64,000 bases of DNA from PGYR01 sp046290495 (GTDB lineage Bacteria; Bacteroidota; Ignavibacteria; Kapaibacteriales; UBA2268), in assembly GCA_046290495.1 (NCBI GenBank), contig JBKAGT010000005.1, forward strand, positions 1,426,001-1,490,000. Reading direction: 5' to 3'. A program made the position numbers and the translations under genes. A model generated the notes under the pieces. That model saw only the letters and a program-made list of their open reading frames with translations, ran no database searches and was not told the DNA's origin. Positions 1-8,490 of this stretch are shown here, one piece after another (position 1 is the first letter of the stretch; each line of letters opens with the position of its first letter).

Positions 1-211
1 AATCAATAATTCTATTGAAGAATTAGAAGCAAGCTTAGAAGAAGCTGGCGAAGATTCGAAAGAAGAAATCAACGAACAGATTGAAGAGCTAAAAGGGCAA
101 AGATCTGAGTTAGAAAAAAGTTTAGATGAGTTAGGTGACGCTACTGAAGAAGGATGGGAAGACTTCAAGGAAGGAGTAGAAGAAACTCTAGAAGATATAG
201 ACGACAAATAA
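1..211 (+). CDS. C-terminal fragment of a coiled-coil protein
   Basis: The 3' end of a gene that begins left of the window; the open frame starts at base 2 and ends at the TAA at 209-211. The 69 visible residues are dominated by Glu, Lys, Asp and Leu, with heptad-like spacing (EELEASLEEAGEDSKEEI), and end in WEDFKEGVEETLEDIDDK. This points to a long acidic alpha-helical coiled coil. Similar acidic helical tails occur in small stress-associated proteins of the cyanobacterial sll1863 type, but the N-terminus is missing, so no function is assigned. A strong hairpin terminator follows the stop. Confidence 0.7.
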   Translation, partial: INNSIEELEASLEEAGEDSKEEINEQIEELKGQRSELEKSLDELGDATEEGWEDFKEGVEETLEDIDDK

Positions 212-233
212 TATTTGTTACTATCGAAAAGCT

Positions 234-267
234 AAAAGTGAGCTATAAAAATAGCTCACTTTTTTTT
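234..267. terminator. Bidirectional Rho-independent terminator
   Basis: A 12-bp stem (234-245 with 252-263) with a 6-base loop is followed by a T-run to 267. The T-run overlaps the stop codon of the convergent NFACT gene. The minus-strand side also has short T stretches, so one hairpin probably serves both convergent genes. Confidence 0.8.
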
Positions 268-1864
268 ATTCTGGTAGCCTTGGTTCTACCATTACTACAT
301 CTTCTCTGCGGACTACCACTGCACCAGGATTTGCACCTTTAGGCTTACTCACATATTTCTTTTCTGTATACGCTACAGGAGCTAATTTTGAGCTTTTTGC
401 TTTAGAATAAAAGGCAGCTATTGCCGAAGCTTCTTTTATTATGCCCTTACTTGGTTTCCTACCATCCACTCTAATGACACAATGCGAGCCACCTACACCT
501 CGGGCATGCAGCCAAATATCGTTAGGCTTAGCAAATCTAAGAGTTAATTCGTCATTATTCTTAGCGTTTTTACCTACATACAGAGTATAGTTCTCACTCA
601 ATTCAAACTTTTTAAATTTATCTTCTCTTTCTTCTTTATTACTTTTATTCATTATACTCCCAAATATTGCTTTATTCTCAGTTATTATATCTTCCACCGT
701 TTTTACATTGTCAGCTTCATCTATTTCACTTTTTATCCTAGTAACTAAATCTAAGTTATCCTTAATTTCAGGTAACTTTTGTTTTGCTATTTTTCTCTCT
801 TTCAAAATGGAGCTAGATTTTTTGAAATATTTTTGTGCATTGTCAACCAAATCGAGCTTTTCATCAAGGGGAATTGTAATACTACTTCCGTCCCAATCTT
901 TTAGATCTACCTTATTCCCATATTTTTGCTTTGGATTTGGCTGAGATAGCATTAACTCAGCAAAGTGACGATATTTATCAGACTTCTCTACGCCATCATC
1001 TAGCAGTTCTATTCTTTTAATTGCTTTCTCGTCTTTAGATATTATTCTCGATAGAATAGTATTAGCTTTCTTTTGCAATTCGATTAAGGATTTGCGACTT
1101 ATTTCGCGTACAAATTTTGTTCTTATCCCTTCGCTAACAGTATCAAATCTTTGGTGAAGTTCGTAATCACGTAGCTGTGTCAAGCTCATAAGGTAATCAT
1201 TTTCTGTAATCTTATAAACATACGATTTCGTTGACCTAGCTAACTGCAGATAGTATTCGGTCAGCTTTTCAGTCAATTCCTTTTTATCTATTTTACCTAA
1301 AGTTATGTCTTTTTCGATACTATTCTTTTGCAGAAAATCATTTGTATAATGTCTCCCTAAATAATAGCTACTGCTTCTGATAGCTTTTTCTACTTTAGTT
1401 TCATCAGGCATATCGACTGGTAGTGTAGGTTGTTTTTCTTCTAGCTCGAACTGAGATTCTACTTGTTCAGTATTTGAGTATGTAGCTACTATCTTTTGAC
1501 TATGATTAGTAACAATCAGATCAGATTGATTATGTCCAAACAACTTGAAAAACAATAAATAGCTCTGAGTACTAATGCACAAAACCCTATCTTCATTTAC
1601 TTGTACAACATTTGTAATTGTTTGACCTAACAAAAACTGAAATAAGTCTATAGTATTTGCTTTTGCTCTTTTGTGCTCAGCTCTGGCAAATAATCTATCA
1701 TAAGGTTGGTTATTAGAAAATTCGAGAAATATAGTATCCGATTCATTTTCTAATCTTACAATTATAACGCCTTTGTGTTGTTGATATATTTCAACTATCT
1801 CATAACCTATTGCTATTGTGAGCTCATGAGACAATGCTGAAATTGTAGCTTTGTGATTTATCAT
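266..1864 (-). CDS. rqcH: NFACT family protein, RqcH-like ribosome quality control factor
   Basis: A 532-residue protein with the NFACT layout: N-terminal domain, long central helical (coiled-coil) part, and a C-terminal NFACT-R domain containing DIWLHARGVGGSH near residues 449-461. In the N-terminal domain an Asp-Arg pair sits at 92-93 (NEDRVL), the position of the DR motif that RqcH needs for adding C-terminal alanine tails to peptides stalled on 50S subunits. In Firmicutes, family members were also described as fibronectin-binding proteins (FbpA), but the family's ancestral job is translation quality control. It starts at an ATG, stands alone between a convergent gene and a divergent sigma factor, and has normal length. 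Confidence 0.88.
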   Translation of the reverse strand: MINHKATISALSHELTIAIGYEIVEIYQQHKGVIIVRLENESDTIFLEFSNNQPYDRLFARAEHKRAKANTIDLFQFLLGQTITNVVQVNEDRVLCISTQSYLLFFKLFGHNQSDLIVTNHSQKIVATYSNTEQVESQFELEEKQPTLPVDMPDETKVEKAIRSSSYYLGRHYTNDFLQKNSIEKDITLGKIDKKELTEKLTEYYLQLARSTKSYVYKITENDYLMSLTQLRDYELHQRFDTVSEGIRTKFVREISRKSLIELQKKANTILSRIISKDEKAIKRIELLDDGVEKSDKYRHFAELMLSQPNPKQKYGNKVDLKDWDGSSITIPLDEKLDLVDNAQKYFKKSSSILKERKIAKQKLPEIKDNLDLVTRIKSEIDEADNVKTVEDIITENKAIFGSIMNKSNKEEREDKFKKFELSENYTLYVGKNAKNNDELTLRFAKPNDIWLHARGVGGSHCVIRVDGRKPSKGIIKEASAIAAFYSKAKSSKLAPVAYTEKKYVSKPKGANPGAVVVRREDVVMVEPRLPE

Positions 1865-2073
1865 ATTGTTGGCACGATATTCCCACGTATATATTATACG
1901 AATAAAGACGATTATTAATTGACATAATGTCAGTGATATAATAAAATTTTACAAAAATTAGAAAAATGTTTATAAAAAGTGAAACTTTTTTGCGTTTTGA
2001 TAGTTATTACTTTTAAATAGGAGTAAAATAGTCTTATTTAATAATTAGTTGGAATAAATCGAGGATTAAGAAG

Positions 2074-2631
2074 ATGGATTTAGCGGTACAAATAGAAGAG
2101 TTGTTCAAGAACGACAGAAAGAAGTTCCTAGGTTTTATTAGAAAAAGAGTAAGATCGCAGGAAGAGGCAGAGGATATCCTACAAGACGTATTCACTAATG
2201 TTTTGGCAGCATCTAAAAATGTGCAAAAACCAATAGAAAATATAGCATCGTGGGTGTTCACTGCGGTTAGAAACAGGATTATAGATTCATACAGAAAGAA
2301 ACGCGCAGAGGCGTTTTCAGATTTACAAACACCAAAGCAACAAGAAGAAGGAATGGACACTTTCGAATACTTTATAGAAGATGAAGGTGCTAGTCCTGAG
2401 GACGATTTGCTTAGAAAAACAATATGGGATTCTGTCCAAGATGGACTAAAAGAATTACCAGATGAACAAAGAGATGTGTTTGTTAAAAATGAATTTGAAG
2501 GTATTTCGTTTAGAGAAATGTCAGAGGAAACAGGCGTAAATATAAATACTCTATTAGCAAGAAAGAGATACGCTGTTCTGCATTTGAGAAAGAAACTAAA
2601 CGGTTTATACACTTCACTAAATGAAAGCTAA
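2074..2631 (+). CDS. ECF-type RNA polymerase sigma factor
   Basis: A 185-residue sigma-70 family protein of the extracytoplasmic-function class. Region 2 covers about residues 8-75 (FIRKRVRSQEEAEDILQDVF, then IASWVFTAVRNRIIDSYRKKR). Region 4 covers about 125-178, with the helix-turn-helix ISFREMSEETGVNINTLLARKRYA. There is no region 3. The gene overlaps the next small membrane-protein gene by 11 bases, suggesting co-translation. That neighbour does not look like a zinc-binding anti-sigma factor, so how this sigma factor is controlled cannot be read from the locus. Its target promoters are unknown. Confidence 0.9.
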   Translation: MDLAVQIEELFKNDRKKFLGFIRKRVRSQEEAEDILQDVFTNVLAASKNVQKPIENIASWVFTAVRNRIIDSYRKKRAEAFSDLQTPKQQEEGMDTFEYFIEDEGASPEDDLLRKTIWDSVQDGLKELPDEQRDVFVKNEFEGISFREMSEETGVNINTLLARKRYAVLHLRKKLNGLYTSLNES

Positions 2632-2911
2632 TAACAACAGAACGAAAATTACAATTGAAAAAATTGCCCGCACGATATTTTTTATATTCTTTATCGGCGG
2701 GCTTTTTCTGTTTATGTCATACACTTTAGAAAATGTATGTAACAAAATGATTTTCGATACATTTAGGATGCCTTGTATAAACACCCTAGAAGCAGCAGGT
2801 ATTATTGGCTTTATCTATATTTTCATATATGGCATTAACTTTGGTATCAAATCTATGAAAAAAGATATGACACAACGGCAGGTGCCAAATAGTCATAAAT
2901 CTGACAATTAG
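2621..2911 (+). CDS. Small two-TM membrane protein co-transcribed with sigma factor
   Basis: A 96-residue protein with two predicted membrane helices (about residues 16-33 and 59-76), a basic N-terminus and a polar tail. The ATG lies inside the last codons of the ECF sigma gene (11-base overlap), so the two are very likely translated together. That invites the idea of a membrane partner of the sigma factor, but no anti-sigma motif (for example HxxxCxxC) is visible and there is no large extracytoplasmic domain. Two cysteines (about residues 40 and 52) lie in the loop between the helices. Its stop overlaps the stop of the convergent egtB gene (TTAG). Confidence 0.6.
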   Translation: MKANNNRTKITIEKIARTIFFIFFIGGLFLFMSYTLENVCNKMIFDTFRMPCINTLEAAGIIGFIYIFIYGINFGIKSMKKDMTQRQVPNSHKSDN

Positions 2912-4161
2912 TCATTATTTTTTGCTAATCTAATCCCATTGAAGCACCATCTTGATTCAGGGTGATAAAAATTTCTGTACGTTGGTCGTATATGATTTCT
3001 TGGAGTAGAAAAACTTCCGCCACGTAAAACTTTCTGATTTATCATAAATTTCCCGTTATATTCACCTAATGCTCCCTTGCTTTGGACATAGTTAGGATAT
3101 GGTGAATACGAACTTTCTGTCCATACCCACAAATTTCCTATACACTGCGGAGACGCAGTGTTTGGCAGAGCCAACAGTTTATCACCTAGGAGATGTGCTT
3201 TATCTAAATCGTCATCATTGTATTTACCGCAAGCTACTTCCCACTCGAATTCTGTAGGCAATCTGTATCCTGCCCATCTTGCAAAAGCATTTGCTTCATA
3301 AAATGATAAATGACTAACTGGAGCTGAGGGGTCCAATTCTCTCATCCCATGAAGTGTAAAATATTGGCAATTGTCATCATCGAGTTTCCAATAAAGAGGG
3401 TGATTTATTCTGTGTTTTTCTTTCCATTCCCAACCATCTGATAACCATAATAATGGTTCGTTGTACCCGCCATCAGTTATGAACCCAAGATATTCTCTGT
3501 TAGTAACCAATCTATTTGATATATAACAATCGTGAATGTATTGTTTGTGTTGGGGGCCTTCATTATCAAAGTGAAAGCTGTCTCCTTGGAATCCTATAGT
3601 ATAAACTCCTTCATCTACTTTTAGAAATTCTTGATGAAATATGTCAGTATCAAAATCCAAGTTAGGATCAGCGTAATTAGGCATATAGCTGCTTGAAGCA
3701 TAGTTATATTTGATATCCATGAGTAACAACTCTTGATGTTGCTGCTCATGATTAACACCTATATTCATAAGAGATTCAATCTTTGAGTAATCTGATTGAT
3801 CACAATTTTCAAGCAAGTTTTGTATTGCAGAGTCAACATAGCTTCGGTAATCAATAACCTTATTCAATCTTGGGCGAGCCAATACTCCTCTGTCTGACTT
3901 AGTTAGGCGGTCACCCTTAGAAAAGTAATAACTATTGAATAAGTAAGAGAATCTTTCGTCATAAACTTTATAGTCTTTCGAATAAGGCACTAAAATGAAG
4001 GTTTCAAAAAACCATGTAGTATGTGCCAAATGCCATTTAGGAGGACTGACAAACCATTCAGTTTGAGTTATGTAATCCTCTTCAATAAGTGGTTTACACA
4101 AATTTAAAGTAGTTTGACGAATTGATATATAGTTAGAATAAAGAGGTAGATGTTTGTTCAT
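2908..4161 (-). CDS. egtB: Ergothioneine biosynthesis protein EgtB (sulfoxide synthase)
   Basis: A 417-residue protein with an N-terminal DinB-like domain and a C-terminal formylglycine-enzyme (FGE/SUMF1) sulfatase-modifying domain ending VLRGGSFSTPRNHIRPTYRN. The signature WFVSPPKWHLAHTTW (36-50) and HEQQH (138-142) supply the expected three-His iron site (His47, His138, His142). EgtB family enzymes couple oxygen-dependent C-S bond formation between a thiol donor (gamma-Glu-Cys or Cys) and trimethylhistidine. No egtD (histidine trimethyltransferase) is adjacent: the neighbouring methyltransferase is menG/ubiE on the other strand. Other members of this family make ovothiol or selenoneine, so the exact substrate is open. 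Confidence 0.88.
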   Translation of the reverse strand: MNKHLPLYSNYISIRQTTLNLCKPLIEEDYITQTEWFVSPPKWHLAHTTWFFETFILVPYSKDYKVYDERFSYLFNSYYFSKGDRLTKSDRGVLARPRLNKVIDYRSYVDSAIQNLLENCDQSDYSKIESLMNIGVNHEQQHQELLLMDIKYNYASSSYMPNYADPNLDFDTDIFHQEFLKVDEGVYTIGFQGDSFHFDNEGPQHKQYIHDCYISNRLVTNREYLGFITDGGYNEPLLWLSDGWEWKEKHRINHPLYWKLDDDNCQYFTLHGMRELDPSAPVSHLSFYEANAFARWAGYRLPTEFEWEVACGKYNDDDLDKAHLLGDKLLALPNTASPQCIGNLWVWTESSYSPYPNYVQSKGALGEYNGKFMINQKVLRGGSFSTPRNHIRPTYRNFYHPESRWCFNGIRLAKNND

Positions 4162-4221
4162 ATATATTATATTTGTAAGTGAACCAATTGATAAAAGTAA
4201 TAAAAAAAAAATTAAATAGCA

Positions 4222-4911
4222 ATGAGTGAAGAAGTAAAAAGTATGTTTGCCAACATTTCGAATGATTATGACTACATGAATAATGTAATGTCATTCGGTA
4301 TGCACCACCTGTGGCGCAAAAGATTAGTCAAATTATCTGGTGCTAAATCAGGTGATTATATTTTAGATACTGCTTCGGGTACAGGAGATTTGGCAATAGA
4401 ATTCAAAAAAGCAATCGGTAAAGATGGTAAGGTGTTAGCTACAGATTTTTGTTCGGATATGCTAAAAAAACTTCCCATGAAAGCTATTAAGAAAGATGTA
4501 ACAGTTGAGACCGAATTAGCAGACATTATGAACCTACACTATGATGACAATACATTTGATATAGTTAGCATCTCGTTTGGTATCAGAAATGTAGATGATT
4601 TGCACAGAGGTCTTGCAGAGCTAGCCAGAGTAACTAAACCCGGCGGTAAATTGATGATATTAGAAACTGGGAAACCAAATGGCTTTTTGAAATCTATATA
4701 CGAATTATATAGCCGTAAACTAATGCCAAAGCTCGGCAAAATGCTTATAAACAACGAAGATGCTTATACTTACCTCCCAACAACAATCGACAATTTCCCA
4801 TATGGAAAAGAGTTTGTTGACCTTATGTTGAGCACTGACAGGTTCAGAAGTGTAAAAGCCTACCCACAATTTTTTGGTGTTTCGTACATTTACCATTGTG
4901 TAGTGGCTTAG
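4222..4911 (+). CDS. ubiE: Demethylmenaquinone methyltransferase MenG/UbiE
   Basis: A 229-residue class I SAM-dependent methyltransferase. The family signature YDYMNNVMSFGMHHLW covers residues 16-31 and is followed by the SAM-binding glycine loop DTASGTGD at 49-56. A later conserved stretch reads ISFGIRNVDD. It catalyses the last step of menaquinone synthesis (C-methylation of demethylmenaquinone); in organisms with ubiquinone the same family also acts there. With a T9SS-bearing, Bacteroidota-like genome, menaquinone is the likely quinone. It is transcribed divergently from egtB, 60 bases apart, and starts at an ATG. Confidence 0.92.
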   Translation: MSEEVKSMFANISNDYDYMNNVMSFGMHHLWRKRLVKLSGAKSGDYILDTASGTGDLAIEFKKAIGKDGKVLATDFCSDMLKKLPMKAIKKDVTVETELADIMNLHYDDNTFDIVSISFGIRNVDDLHRGLAELARVTKPGGKLMILETGKPNGFLKSIYELYSRKLMPKLGKMLINNEDAYTYLPTTIDNFPYGKEFVDLMLSTDRFRSVKAYPQFFGVSYIYHCVVA

Positions 4912-5020
4912 TCAACTCTATAAACATTGAGAGTTATTTCATAACATACTTATTGTTAATTGCTTTAGATTTGTTTAAGTTGTTATCACAACTATTTTTT
5001 ATATCAAAGGAGCTTGAACA

Positions 5021-5353
5021 ATGCAAAACTATTTAGTCCTTTATTACGCACCAACTGAAGCAATGCAAGGAATGGCAAATGCTACCAAAGAAGAACACGA
5101 AGCAGGAATGGCTGTTTGGATGGAGTGGCACAAAAAGAATGAAGCAAATATAATAGATTTAGGTGCTCCCCTTATGCCCGGAGTTAGTACTACCGATACT
5201 AATCAATATACTGATGTGATGGATGAGCTATCTGGATATTCTGTTGTTAAAGCAGAGAATATGGACGGAGCTAAGGAATTATTGAAAGGACACCCACATA
5301 TTGGTTGGGCACCTGGTTGCCGAATAGAGATAAGACCTTGTGCAGAGATGTAA
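5021..5353 (+). CDS. YCII-related domain protein
   Basis: A 110-residue single-domain protein of the YCII/dimeric alpha-beta barrel type. It begins MQNYLVLYYAP and ends with a characteristic GYSVVKAENMDGAKELLKGHPH plus IEIRPCAEM. YCII-like proteins often occur next to ECF sigma factors or in stress and catabolic loci, but a defined reaction is not known for most of them. A clear AAAGGAG ribosome binding site lies 8 bases before the ATG. It stands alone downstream of ubiE with about 110 bases between. Confidence 0.8.
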   Translation: MQNYLVLYYAPTEAMQGMANATKEEHEAGMAVWMEWHKKNEANIIDLGAPLMPGVSTTDTNQYTDVMDELSGYSVVKAENMDGAKELLKGHPHIGWAPGCRIEIRPCAEM

Positions 5354-5443
5354 ACTAGTGAAAATCACTTATAGTCTTTTTTTGTCATAATAAACAGAAA
5401 ACAATTAAAGGGGTAATTTGACAGATACTTACTATTACAGTAT

Positions 5444-5995
5444 ATGAATAAAAATCCTAAACTATATTTAATGTCCTTAATTCAACATACATTTCTTTTA
5501 CTTTTGTTATTAGTTATTATATCATGTAATGACAGGGAAGAGAATATTCCATTTCAAAGTTCGGGACTACATATAGCATGTGGAAGAGCAATTAAAACTT
5601 TAGACAATGAAACTCAAGGGATTTATTTTCATGACAAAAATGGCAAACACGTAGGAAAAGACTCTATTAACAAATTGCTGATTTCCATTTCTGAATTAGA
5701 TGACTTCAACCAACACAATTCAACAAAATCAATAGATGGGAATTTTGAACTTTATGAGAAGCATAATAAAAACGAATTGGCTTATAAACTAAGAATATCT
5801 GATTATTCTACAACTCAAATAAAATTACAAGAGCTTGAGCTGTATTTAAATGACACAAGAAAAAGAATATCAGTAAGAATTCTAAACGAATATGAAGTAA
5901 TTAGTATAAAAATGGATTCGACTGAAATTAATAAGAATTTAGAAAGTATCCCAGATGAGATAAGAAAAGTAATTCATAAACTAGACACAATTTAA
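5444..5995 (+). CDS. Hypothetical lipoprotein
   Basis: A 183-residue protein with a hydrophobic leader (TFLLLLLLVIISC) and a lipobox cysteine at about residue 28, so it is probably a lipid-anchored envelope protein. A second ATG at 5474 (Met11, just before SLIQHTF) would give a more typical signal length and may be the true start. The mature part is polar and mixed alpha/beta, without a motif I recognise. It sits between the YCII gene and the convergent tsaC gene, with no operon partner. Confidence 0.6.
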   Translation: MNKNPKLYLMSLIQHTFLLLLLLVIISCNDREENIPFQSSGLHIACGRAIKTLDNETQGIYFHDKNGKHVGKDSINKLLISISELDDFNQHNSTKSIDGNFELYEKHNKNELAYKLRISDYSTTQIKLQELELYLNDTRKRISVRILNEYEVISIKMDSTEINKNLESIPDEIRKVIHKLDTI

Positions 5996-6026
5996 GAACT
6001 AAACCAAAAGTGGATTTTCTACCCCC

Positions 6027-6983
6027 CTACTTAGCAGCACGTTCCAGTCTGTCGTTGATAGACCTGCCGAGACCTTTGTCGGGCAAACGTATGGCAATGA
6101 TAATGTCTAAGTCGTGGCTGTCTAACTTGTGAAGAGCTTTGTATAAGTTAGCAGCTGCCTCATCCATATCGCCGCTCTCTGATAATATTTCCACGTGAAT
6201 GTAGCTTACGCTATTATCAACTTGAGTTAAACTCAGTAGTCCCACTCGCTTTCCCTTTGTACTGATATTTATTTCATCTACTGAATCTACCAATATAGTT
6301 TTTGTTCTAGGGGCATAGTGCTTCTCTAGCATACCTGGGGCATTGGGGGCGCTTTCCTTTTTGTTCTTCACTTGAACCTCTCCAACTACTTCCTCTATCT
6401 CCTCTTTGGATATAGAGCCAAGTCTGTATAGCACTGGCTCATCGCCTTCGAACCCTATAATTGTCGATTCCAACCCTTTCTTGCACTCACCTCCGTCCAA
6501 TACCATTTTGATTGAATCTTTGAAGTAGGACTCTACATGCTTAGCACTAGTTGGGCTTATCCTATTGAACGGGTTCGCACTTGGTGCGGCAAGGGGGAAT
6601 GGTAACTTCTTTAGTAGCTCTTGTGTGACTGGGTGGTTTGGTATTCGCATTGCAACAGTATCTTTACCAGCGGTAATCAAATCAGGAATAATGTCTTTTT
6701 TGGGTAGCACAAGAGTGAGCGACCCTGGCCAAAATGCCTCGGCTAATAGCATCGCCTTTTCTGGGATATGACTCGCTATCTCGCTCACTTGCTCCACCGA
6801 GTACAAATGCACTATCAATGGATTGAATAGTGGCCTTTGCTTCACTTCGAATATTTTCCTGATAGCTGACTCACTGTATATACTGCCAGCCAGACCATAG
6901 ACCGTTTCAGTGGGTATAGCCACCAAATCGCCCTGTTGCAATATCTCTGCCGCCTTATCTATATTATTCGAAATGATAGTCAT
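6027..6983 (-). CDS. tsaC: L-threonylcarbamoyladenylate synthase (Sua5 type)
   Basis: A 318-residue protein of the longer Sua5 form: a YrdC domain (about 1-200) with PTETVYGL at 24-31 and KQRP at 48-51, then a linker and a C-terminal Sua5 domain (about 225-318, RTKILVDSVDE...GRSINDRLERAAK). It makes threonylcarbamoyl-AMP from threonine, bicarbonate and ATP, the precursor of the t6A modification at position 37 of ANN-decoding tRNAs. The shorter TsaC homologues lack the C-terminal domain. It starts at an ATG and is divided from the upstream dehydrogenase gene by that gene's terminator. Confidence 0.93.
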   Translation of the reverse strand: MTIISNNIDKAAEILQQGDLVAIPTETVYGLAGSIYSESAIRKIFEVKQRPLFNPLIVHLYSVEQVSEIASHIPEKAMLLAEAFWPGSLTLVLPKKDIIPDLITAGKDTVAMRIPNHPVTQELLKKLPFPLAAPSANPFNRISPTSAKHVESYFKDSIKMVLDGGECKKGLESTIIGFEGDEPVLYRLGSISKEEIEEVVGEVQVKNKKESAPNAPGMLEKHYAPRTKTILVDSVDEINISTKGKRVGLLSLTQVDNSVSYIHVEILSESGDMDEAAANLYKALHKLDSHDLDIIIAIRLPDKGLGRSINDRLERAAK

Positions 6984-7070
6984 ATTTCTAATGTTAGTTA
7001 ATTTCTATGCTTGCAAATTAGCAAACATTTGTAAGTTTTTTCAATCTTACTTAATCGGTCATTGTACAAT

Positions 7071-7105
7071 AAAAAAAGCCAGAAAGAGCATGTCTCCATC
7101 TGGCT
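7071..7105 (-). terminator. Rho-independent terminator of the sugar dehydrogenase gene
   Basis: On the minus strand a 7-bp stem (AGCCAGA at 7077-7083 pairing with TCTGGCT at 7099-7105) is followed by a run of seven T (7071-7077 as A on the plus strand). It lies 23 bases past the dehydrogenase stop. Confidence 0.75.
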
Positions 7106-7127
7106 AATTTCGTTTTTACTTGCTTAG

Positions 7128-8489
7128 TTAGTCTTTCATCTTAAGTCTGATTATTCTACCAGGCGACTGGGTAGCCGCGTATAGGTAGCCATCGTCTGAC
7201 ATTTGTACGTCTCTGAATCGTGCATAGCCCTCCAAACTTCTCACAGTTTGGGTTACTTCGTAATCTTTTACAATTATCCTGTGCAGATGAGAACCAGCTA
7301 AGGTTGCGATTAATATATCCATCTCACCAGTTTCTTCATCATAGCCCACTAGTTCCATACCACAAGGCGCTATAGAAGGCACCCAATATGTGATTGGGTC
7401 TTTGTATCCAGGGATAGAAGTCTTATCTGTGATTGGAGTTCCATTGTAGTTAATACCATAAGTTGCCAATGGCCAAGCATAATTCTCACCAGCTTCTATC
7501 AGGTTTAGCTCATCTCCACCTCTTGGCCCATGCTCTATCGCCCATATTTCGTCTTTCTCACTCAGGTAAAACATACCTTGTATATTTCTGTTCCCCATAG
7601 TATAAATCTCTGGAAGGGCGCCAGGTGCATCTAAATAAGGGTTATCATCTGGCACACTGCCATCCTCGTTTATTCGCATCACACCGCCATTGTGTTTAGT
7701 GCTGTCCTGTGCTGTGTTCTGGCTTCCTCTATCACCAATGGTGAAGTAAACCTTATTTTCATTGTCAAATACAACCCTTGAGCCAAAGTGCTGCCCTGCC
7801 TCAGAATGTGGGTTGCCACGAAAGATCTCTTCAAAATTCTCTAGTGCATTTCCATTCAGAACCCCACGCCCTACTGCGGTCGTATAACCACCATTTCCAC
7901 TAACAGTATATGCCAAATATACCATATTATTTTGGTCAAAATCGGGGTGTAATGTGACATCGAGAAGACCACCTTGACCGTATGATCTGACATCTGGCAG
8001 ACCTGTTATTTCTGTTGTTTGCTCAGTAGAGATAGAGTGTCTGTATAACTTACCATCTTTCTCAGTGAAGATAATATTGTCATTGTCAATAAAATCTAAG
8101 CTCCAAGGATTTGTCAAACCACTGACTATAACTTCATCAACCTCCAGCTCACCAAAAGGATATCTATTTTGCAGCATCTCTTCTTCAAATTCTATAGAAT
8201 TTACATCTGCTAAGGCAAATTCTTCTGTACCATTAATCCCAGCAAATATAATTTTCTCATCAGCGAATGTAATTTCAGAATTGGAGTTCAAACGTACTTC
8301 CATCATACTATCTGCATAGCTCACTTTTGCTACTGTACTATATTCTAAATCAAAGGATATGTTCGTTATTTCTTCTACCGAGTACTCGTTTACCGTATCG
8401 TCAGTTCCTATGATTTGCACCTTATGTTGTGAGAACAAATCGCATGAAGTTAGTAATATTAAAATTAAGATAATTGATTTCATATTCAT
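7128..8489 (-). CDS. PQQ-dependent sugar dehydrogenase (GSDH family), lipoprotein
   Basis: A 453-residue protein. The leader ILILILLTSC has a lipobox at Cys16. Residues about 22-104 contain two copies of a short beta motif ending NISF and NSIEF. Residues 115-450 are a soluble-glucose/sorbosone dehydrogenase beta-propeller with LTNPWSLDF, GQGGLLDVTLHPDF, GQHFGSRVVFD and GGVMRINEDGSVPDDNPYL. Related enzymes (YliI/Asd type) oxidise sugars using calcium and PQQ; whether this one binds PQQ is inferred only from the family. The gene follows the Big2/T9SS gene by one base, so the two form an operon and probably both act outside the cytoplasm. Confidence 0.87.
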   Translation of the reverse strand: MNMKSIILILILLTSCDLFSQHKVQIIGTDDTVNEYSVEEITNISFDLEYSTVAKVSYADSMMEVRLNSNSEITFADEKIIFAGINGTEEFALADVNSIEFEEEMLQNRYPFGELEVDEVIVSGLTNPWSLDFIDNDNIIFTEKDGKLYRHSISTEQTTEITGLPDVRSYGQGGLLDVTLHPDFDQNNMVYLAYTVSGNGGYTTAVGRGVLNGNALENFEEIFRGNPHSEAGQHFGSRVVFDNENKVYFTIGDRGSQNTAQDSTKHNGGVMRINEDGSVPDDNPYLDAPGALPEIYTMGNRNIQGMFYLSEKDEIWAIEHGPRGGDELNLIEAGENYAWPLATYGINYNGTPITDKTSIPGYKDPITYWVPSIAPCGMELVGYDEETGEMDILIATLAGSHLHRIIVKDYEVTQTVRSLEGYARFRDVQMSDDGYLYAATQSPGRIIRLKMKD

Positions 8490-8490
8490 T

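Noticed and set aside
2034..2612. 192-residue minus-strand frame opposite the sigma factor
   Set aside because: It mirrors the ECF sigma gene, whose regions 2 and 4 are clear.
4914..4935. Terminator after ubiE
   Set aside because: The 6-bp stem is weak with a 10-base loop and has no continuous T-run.
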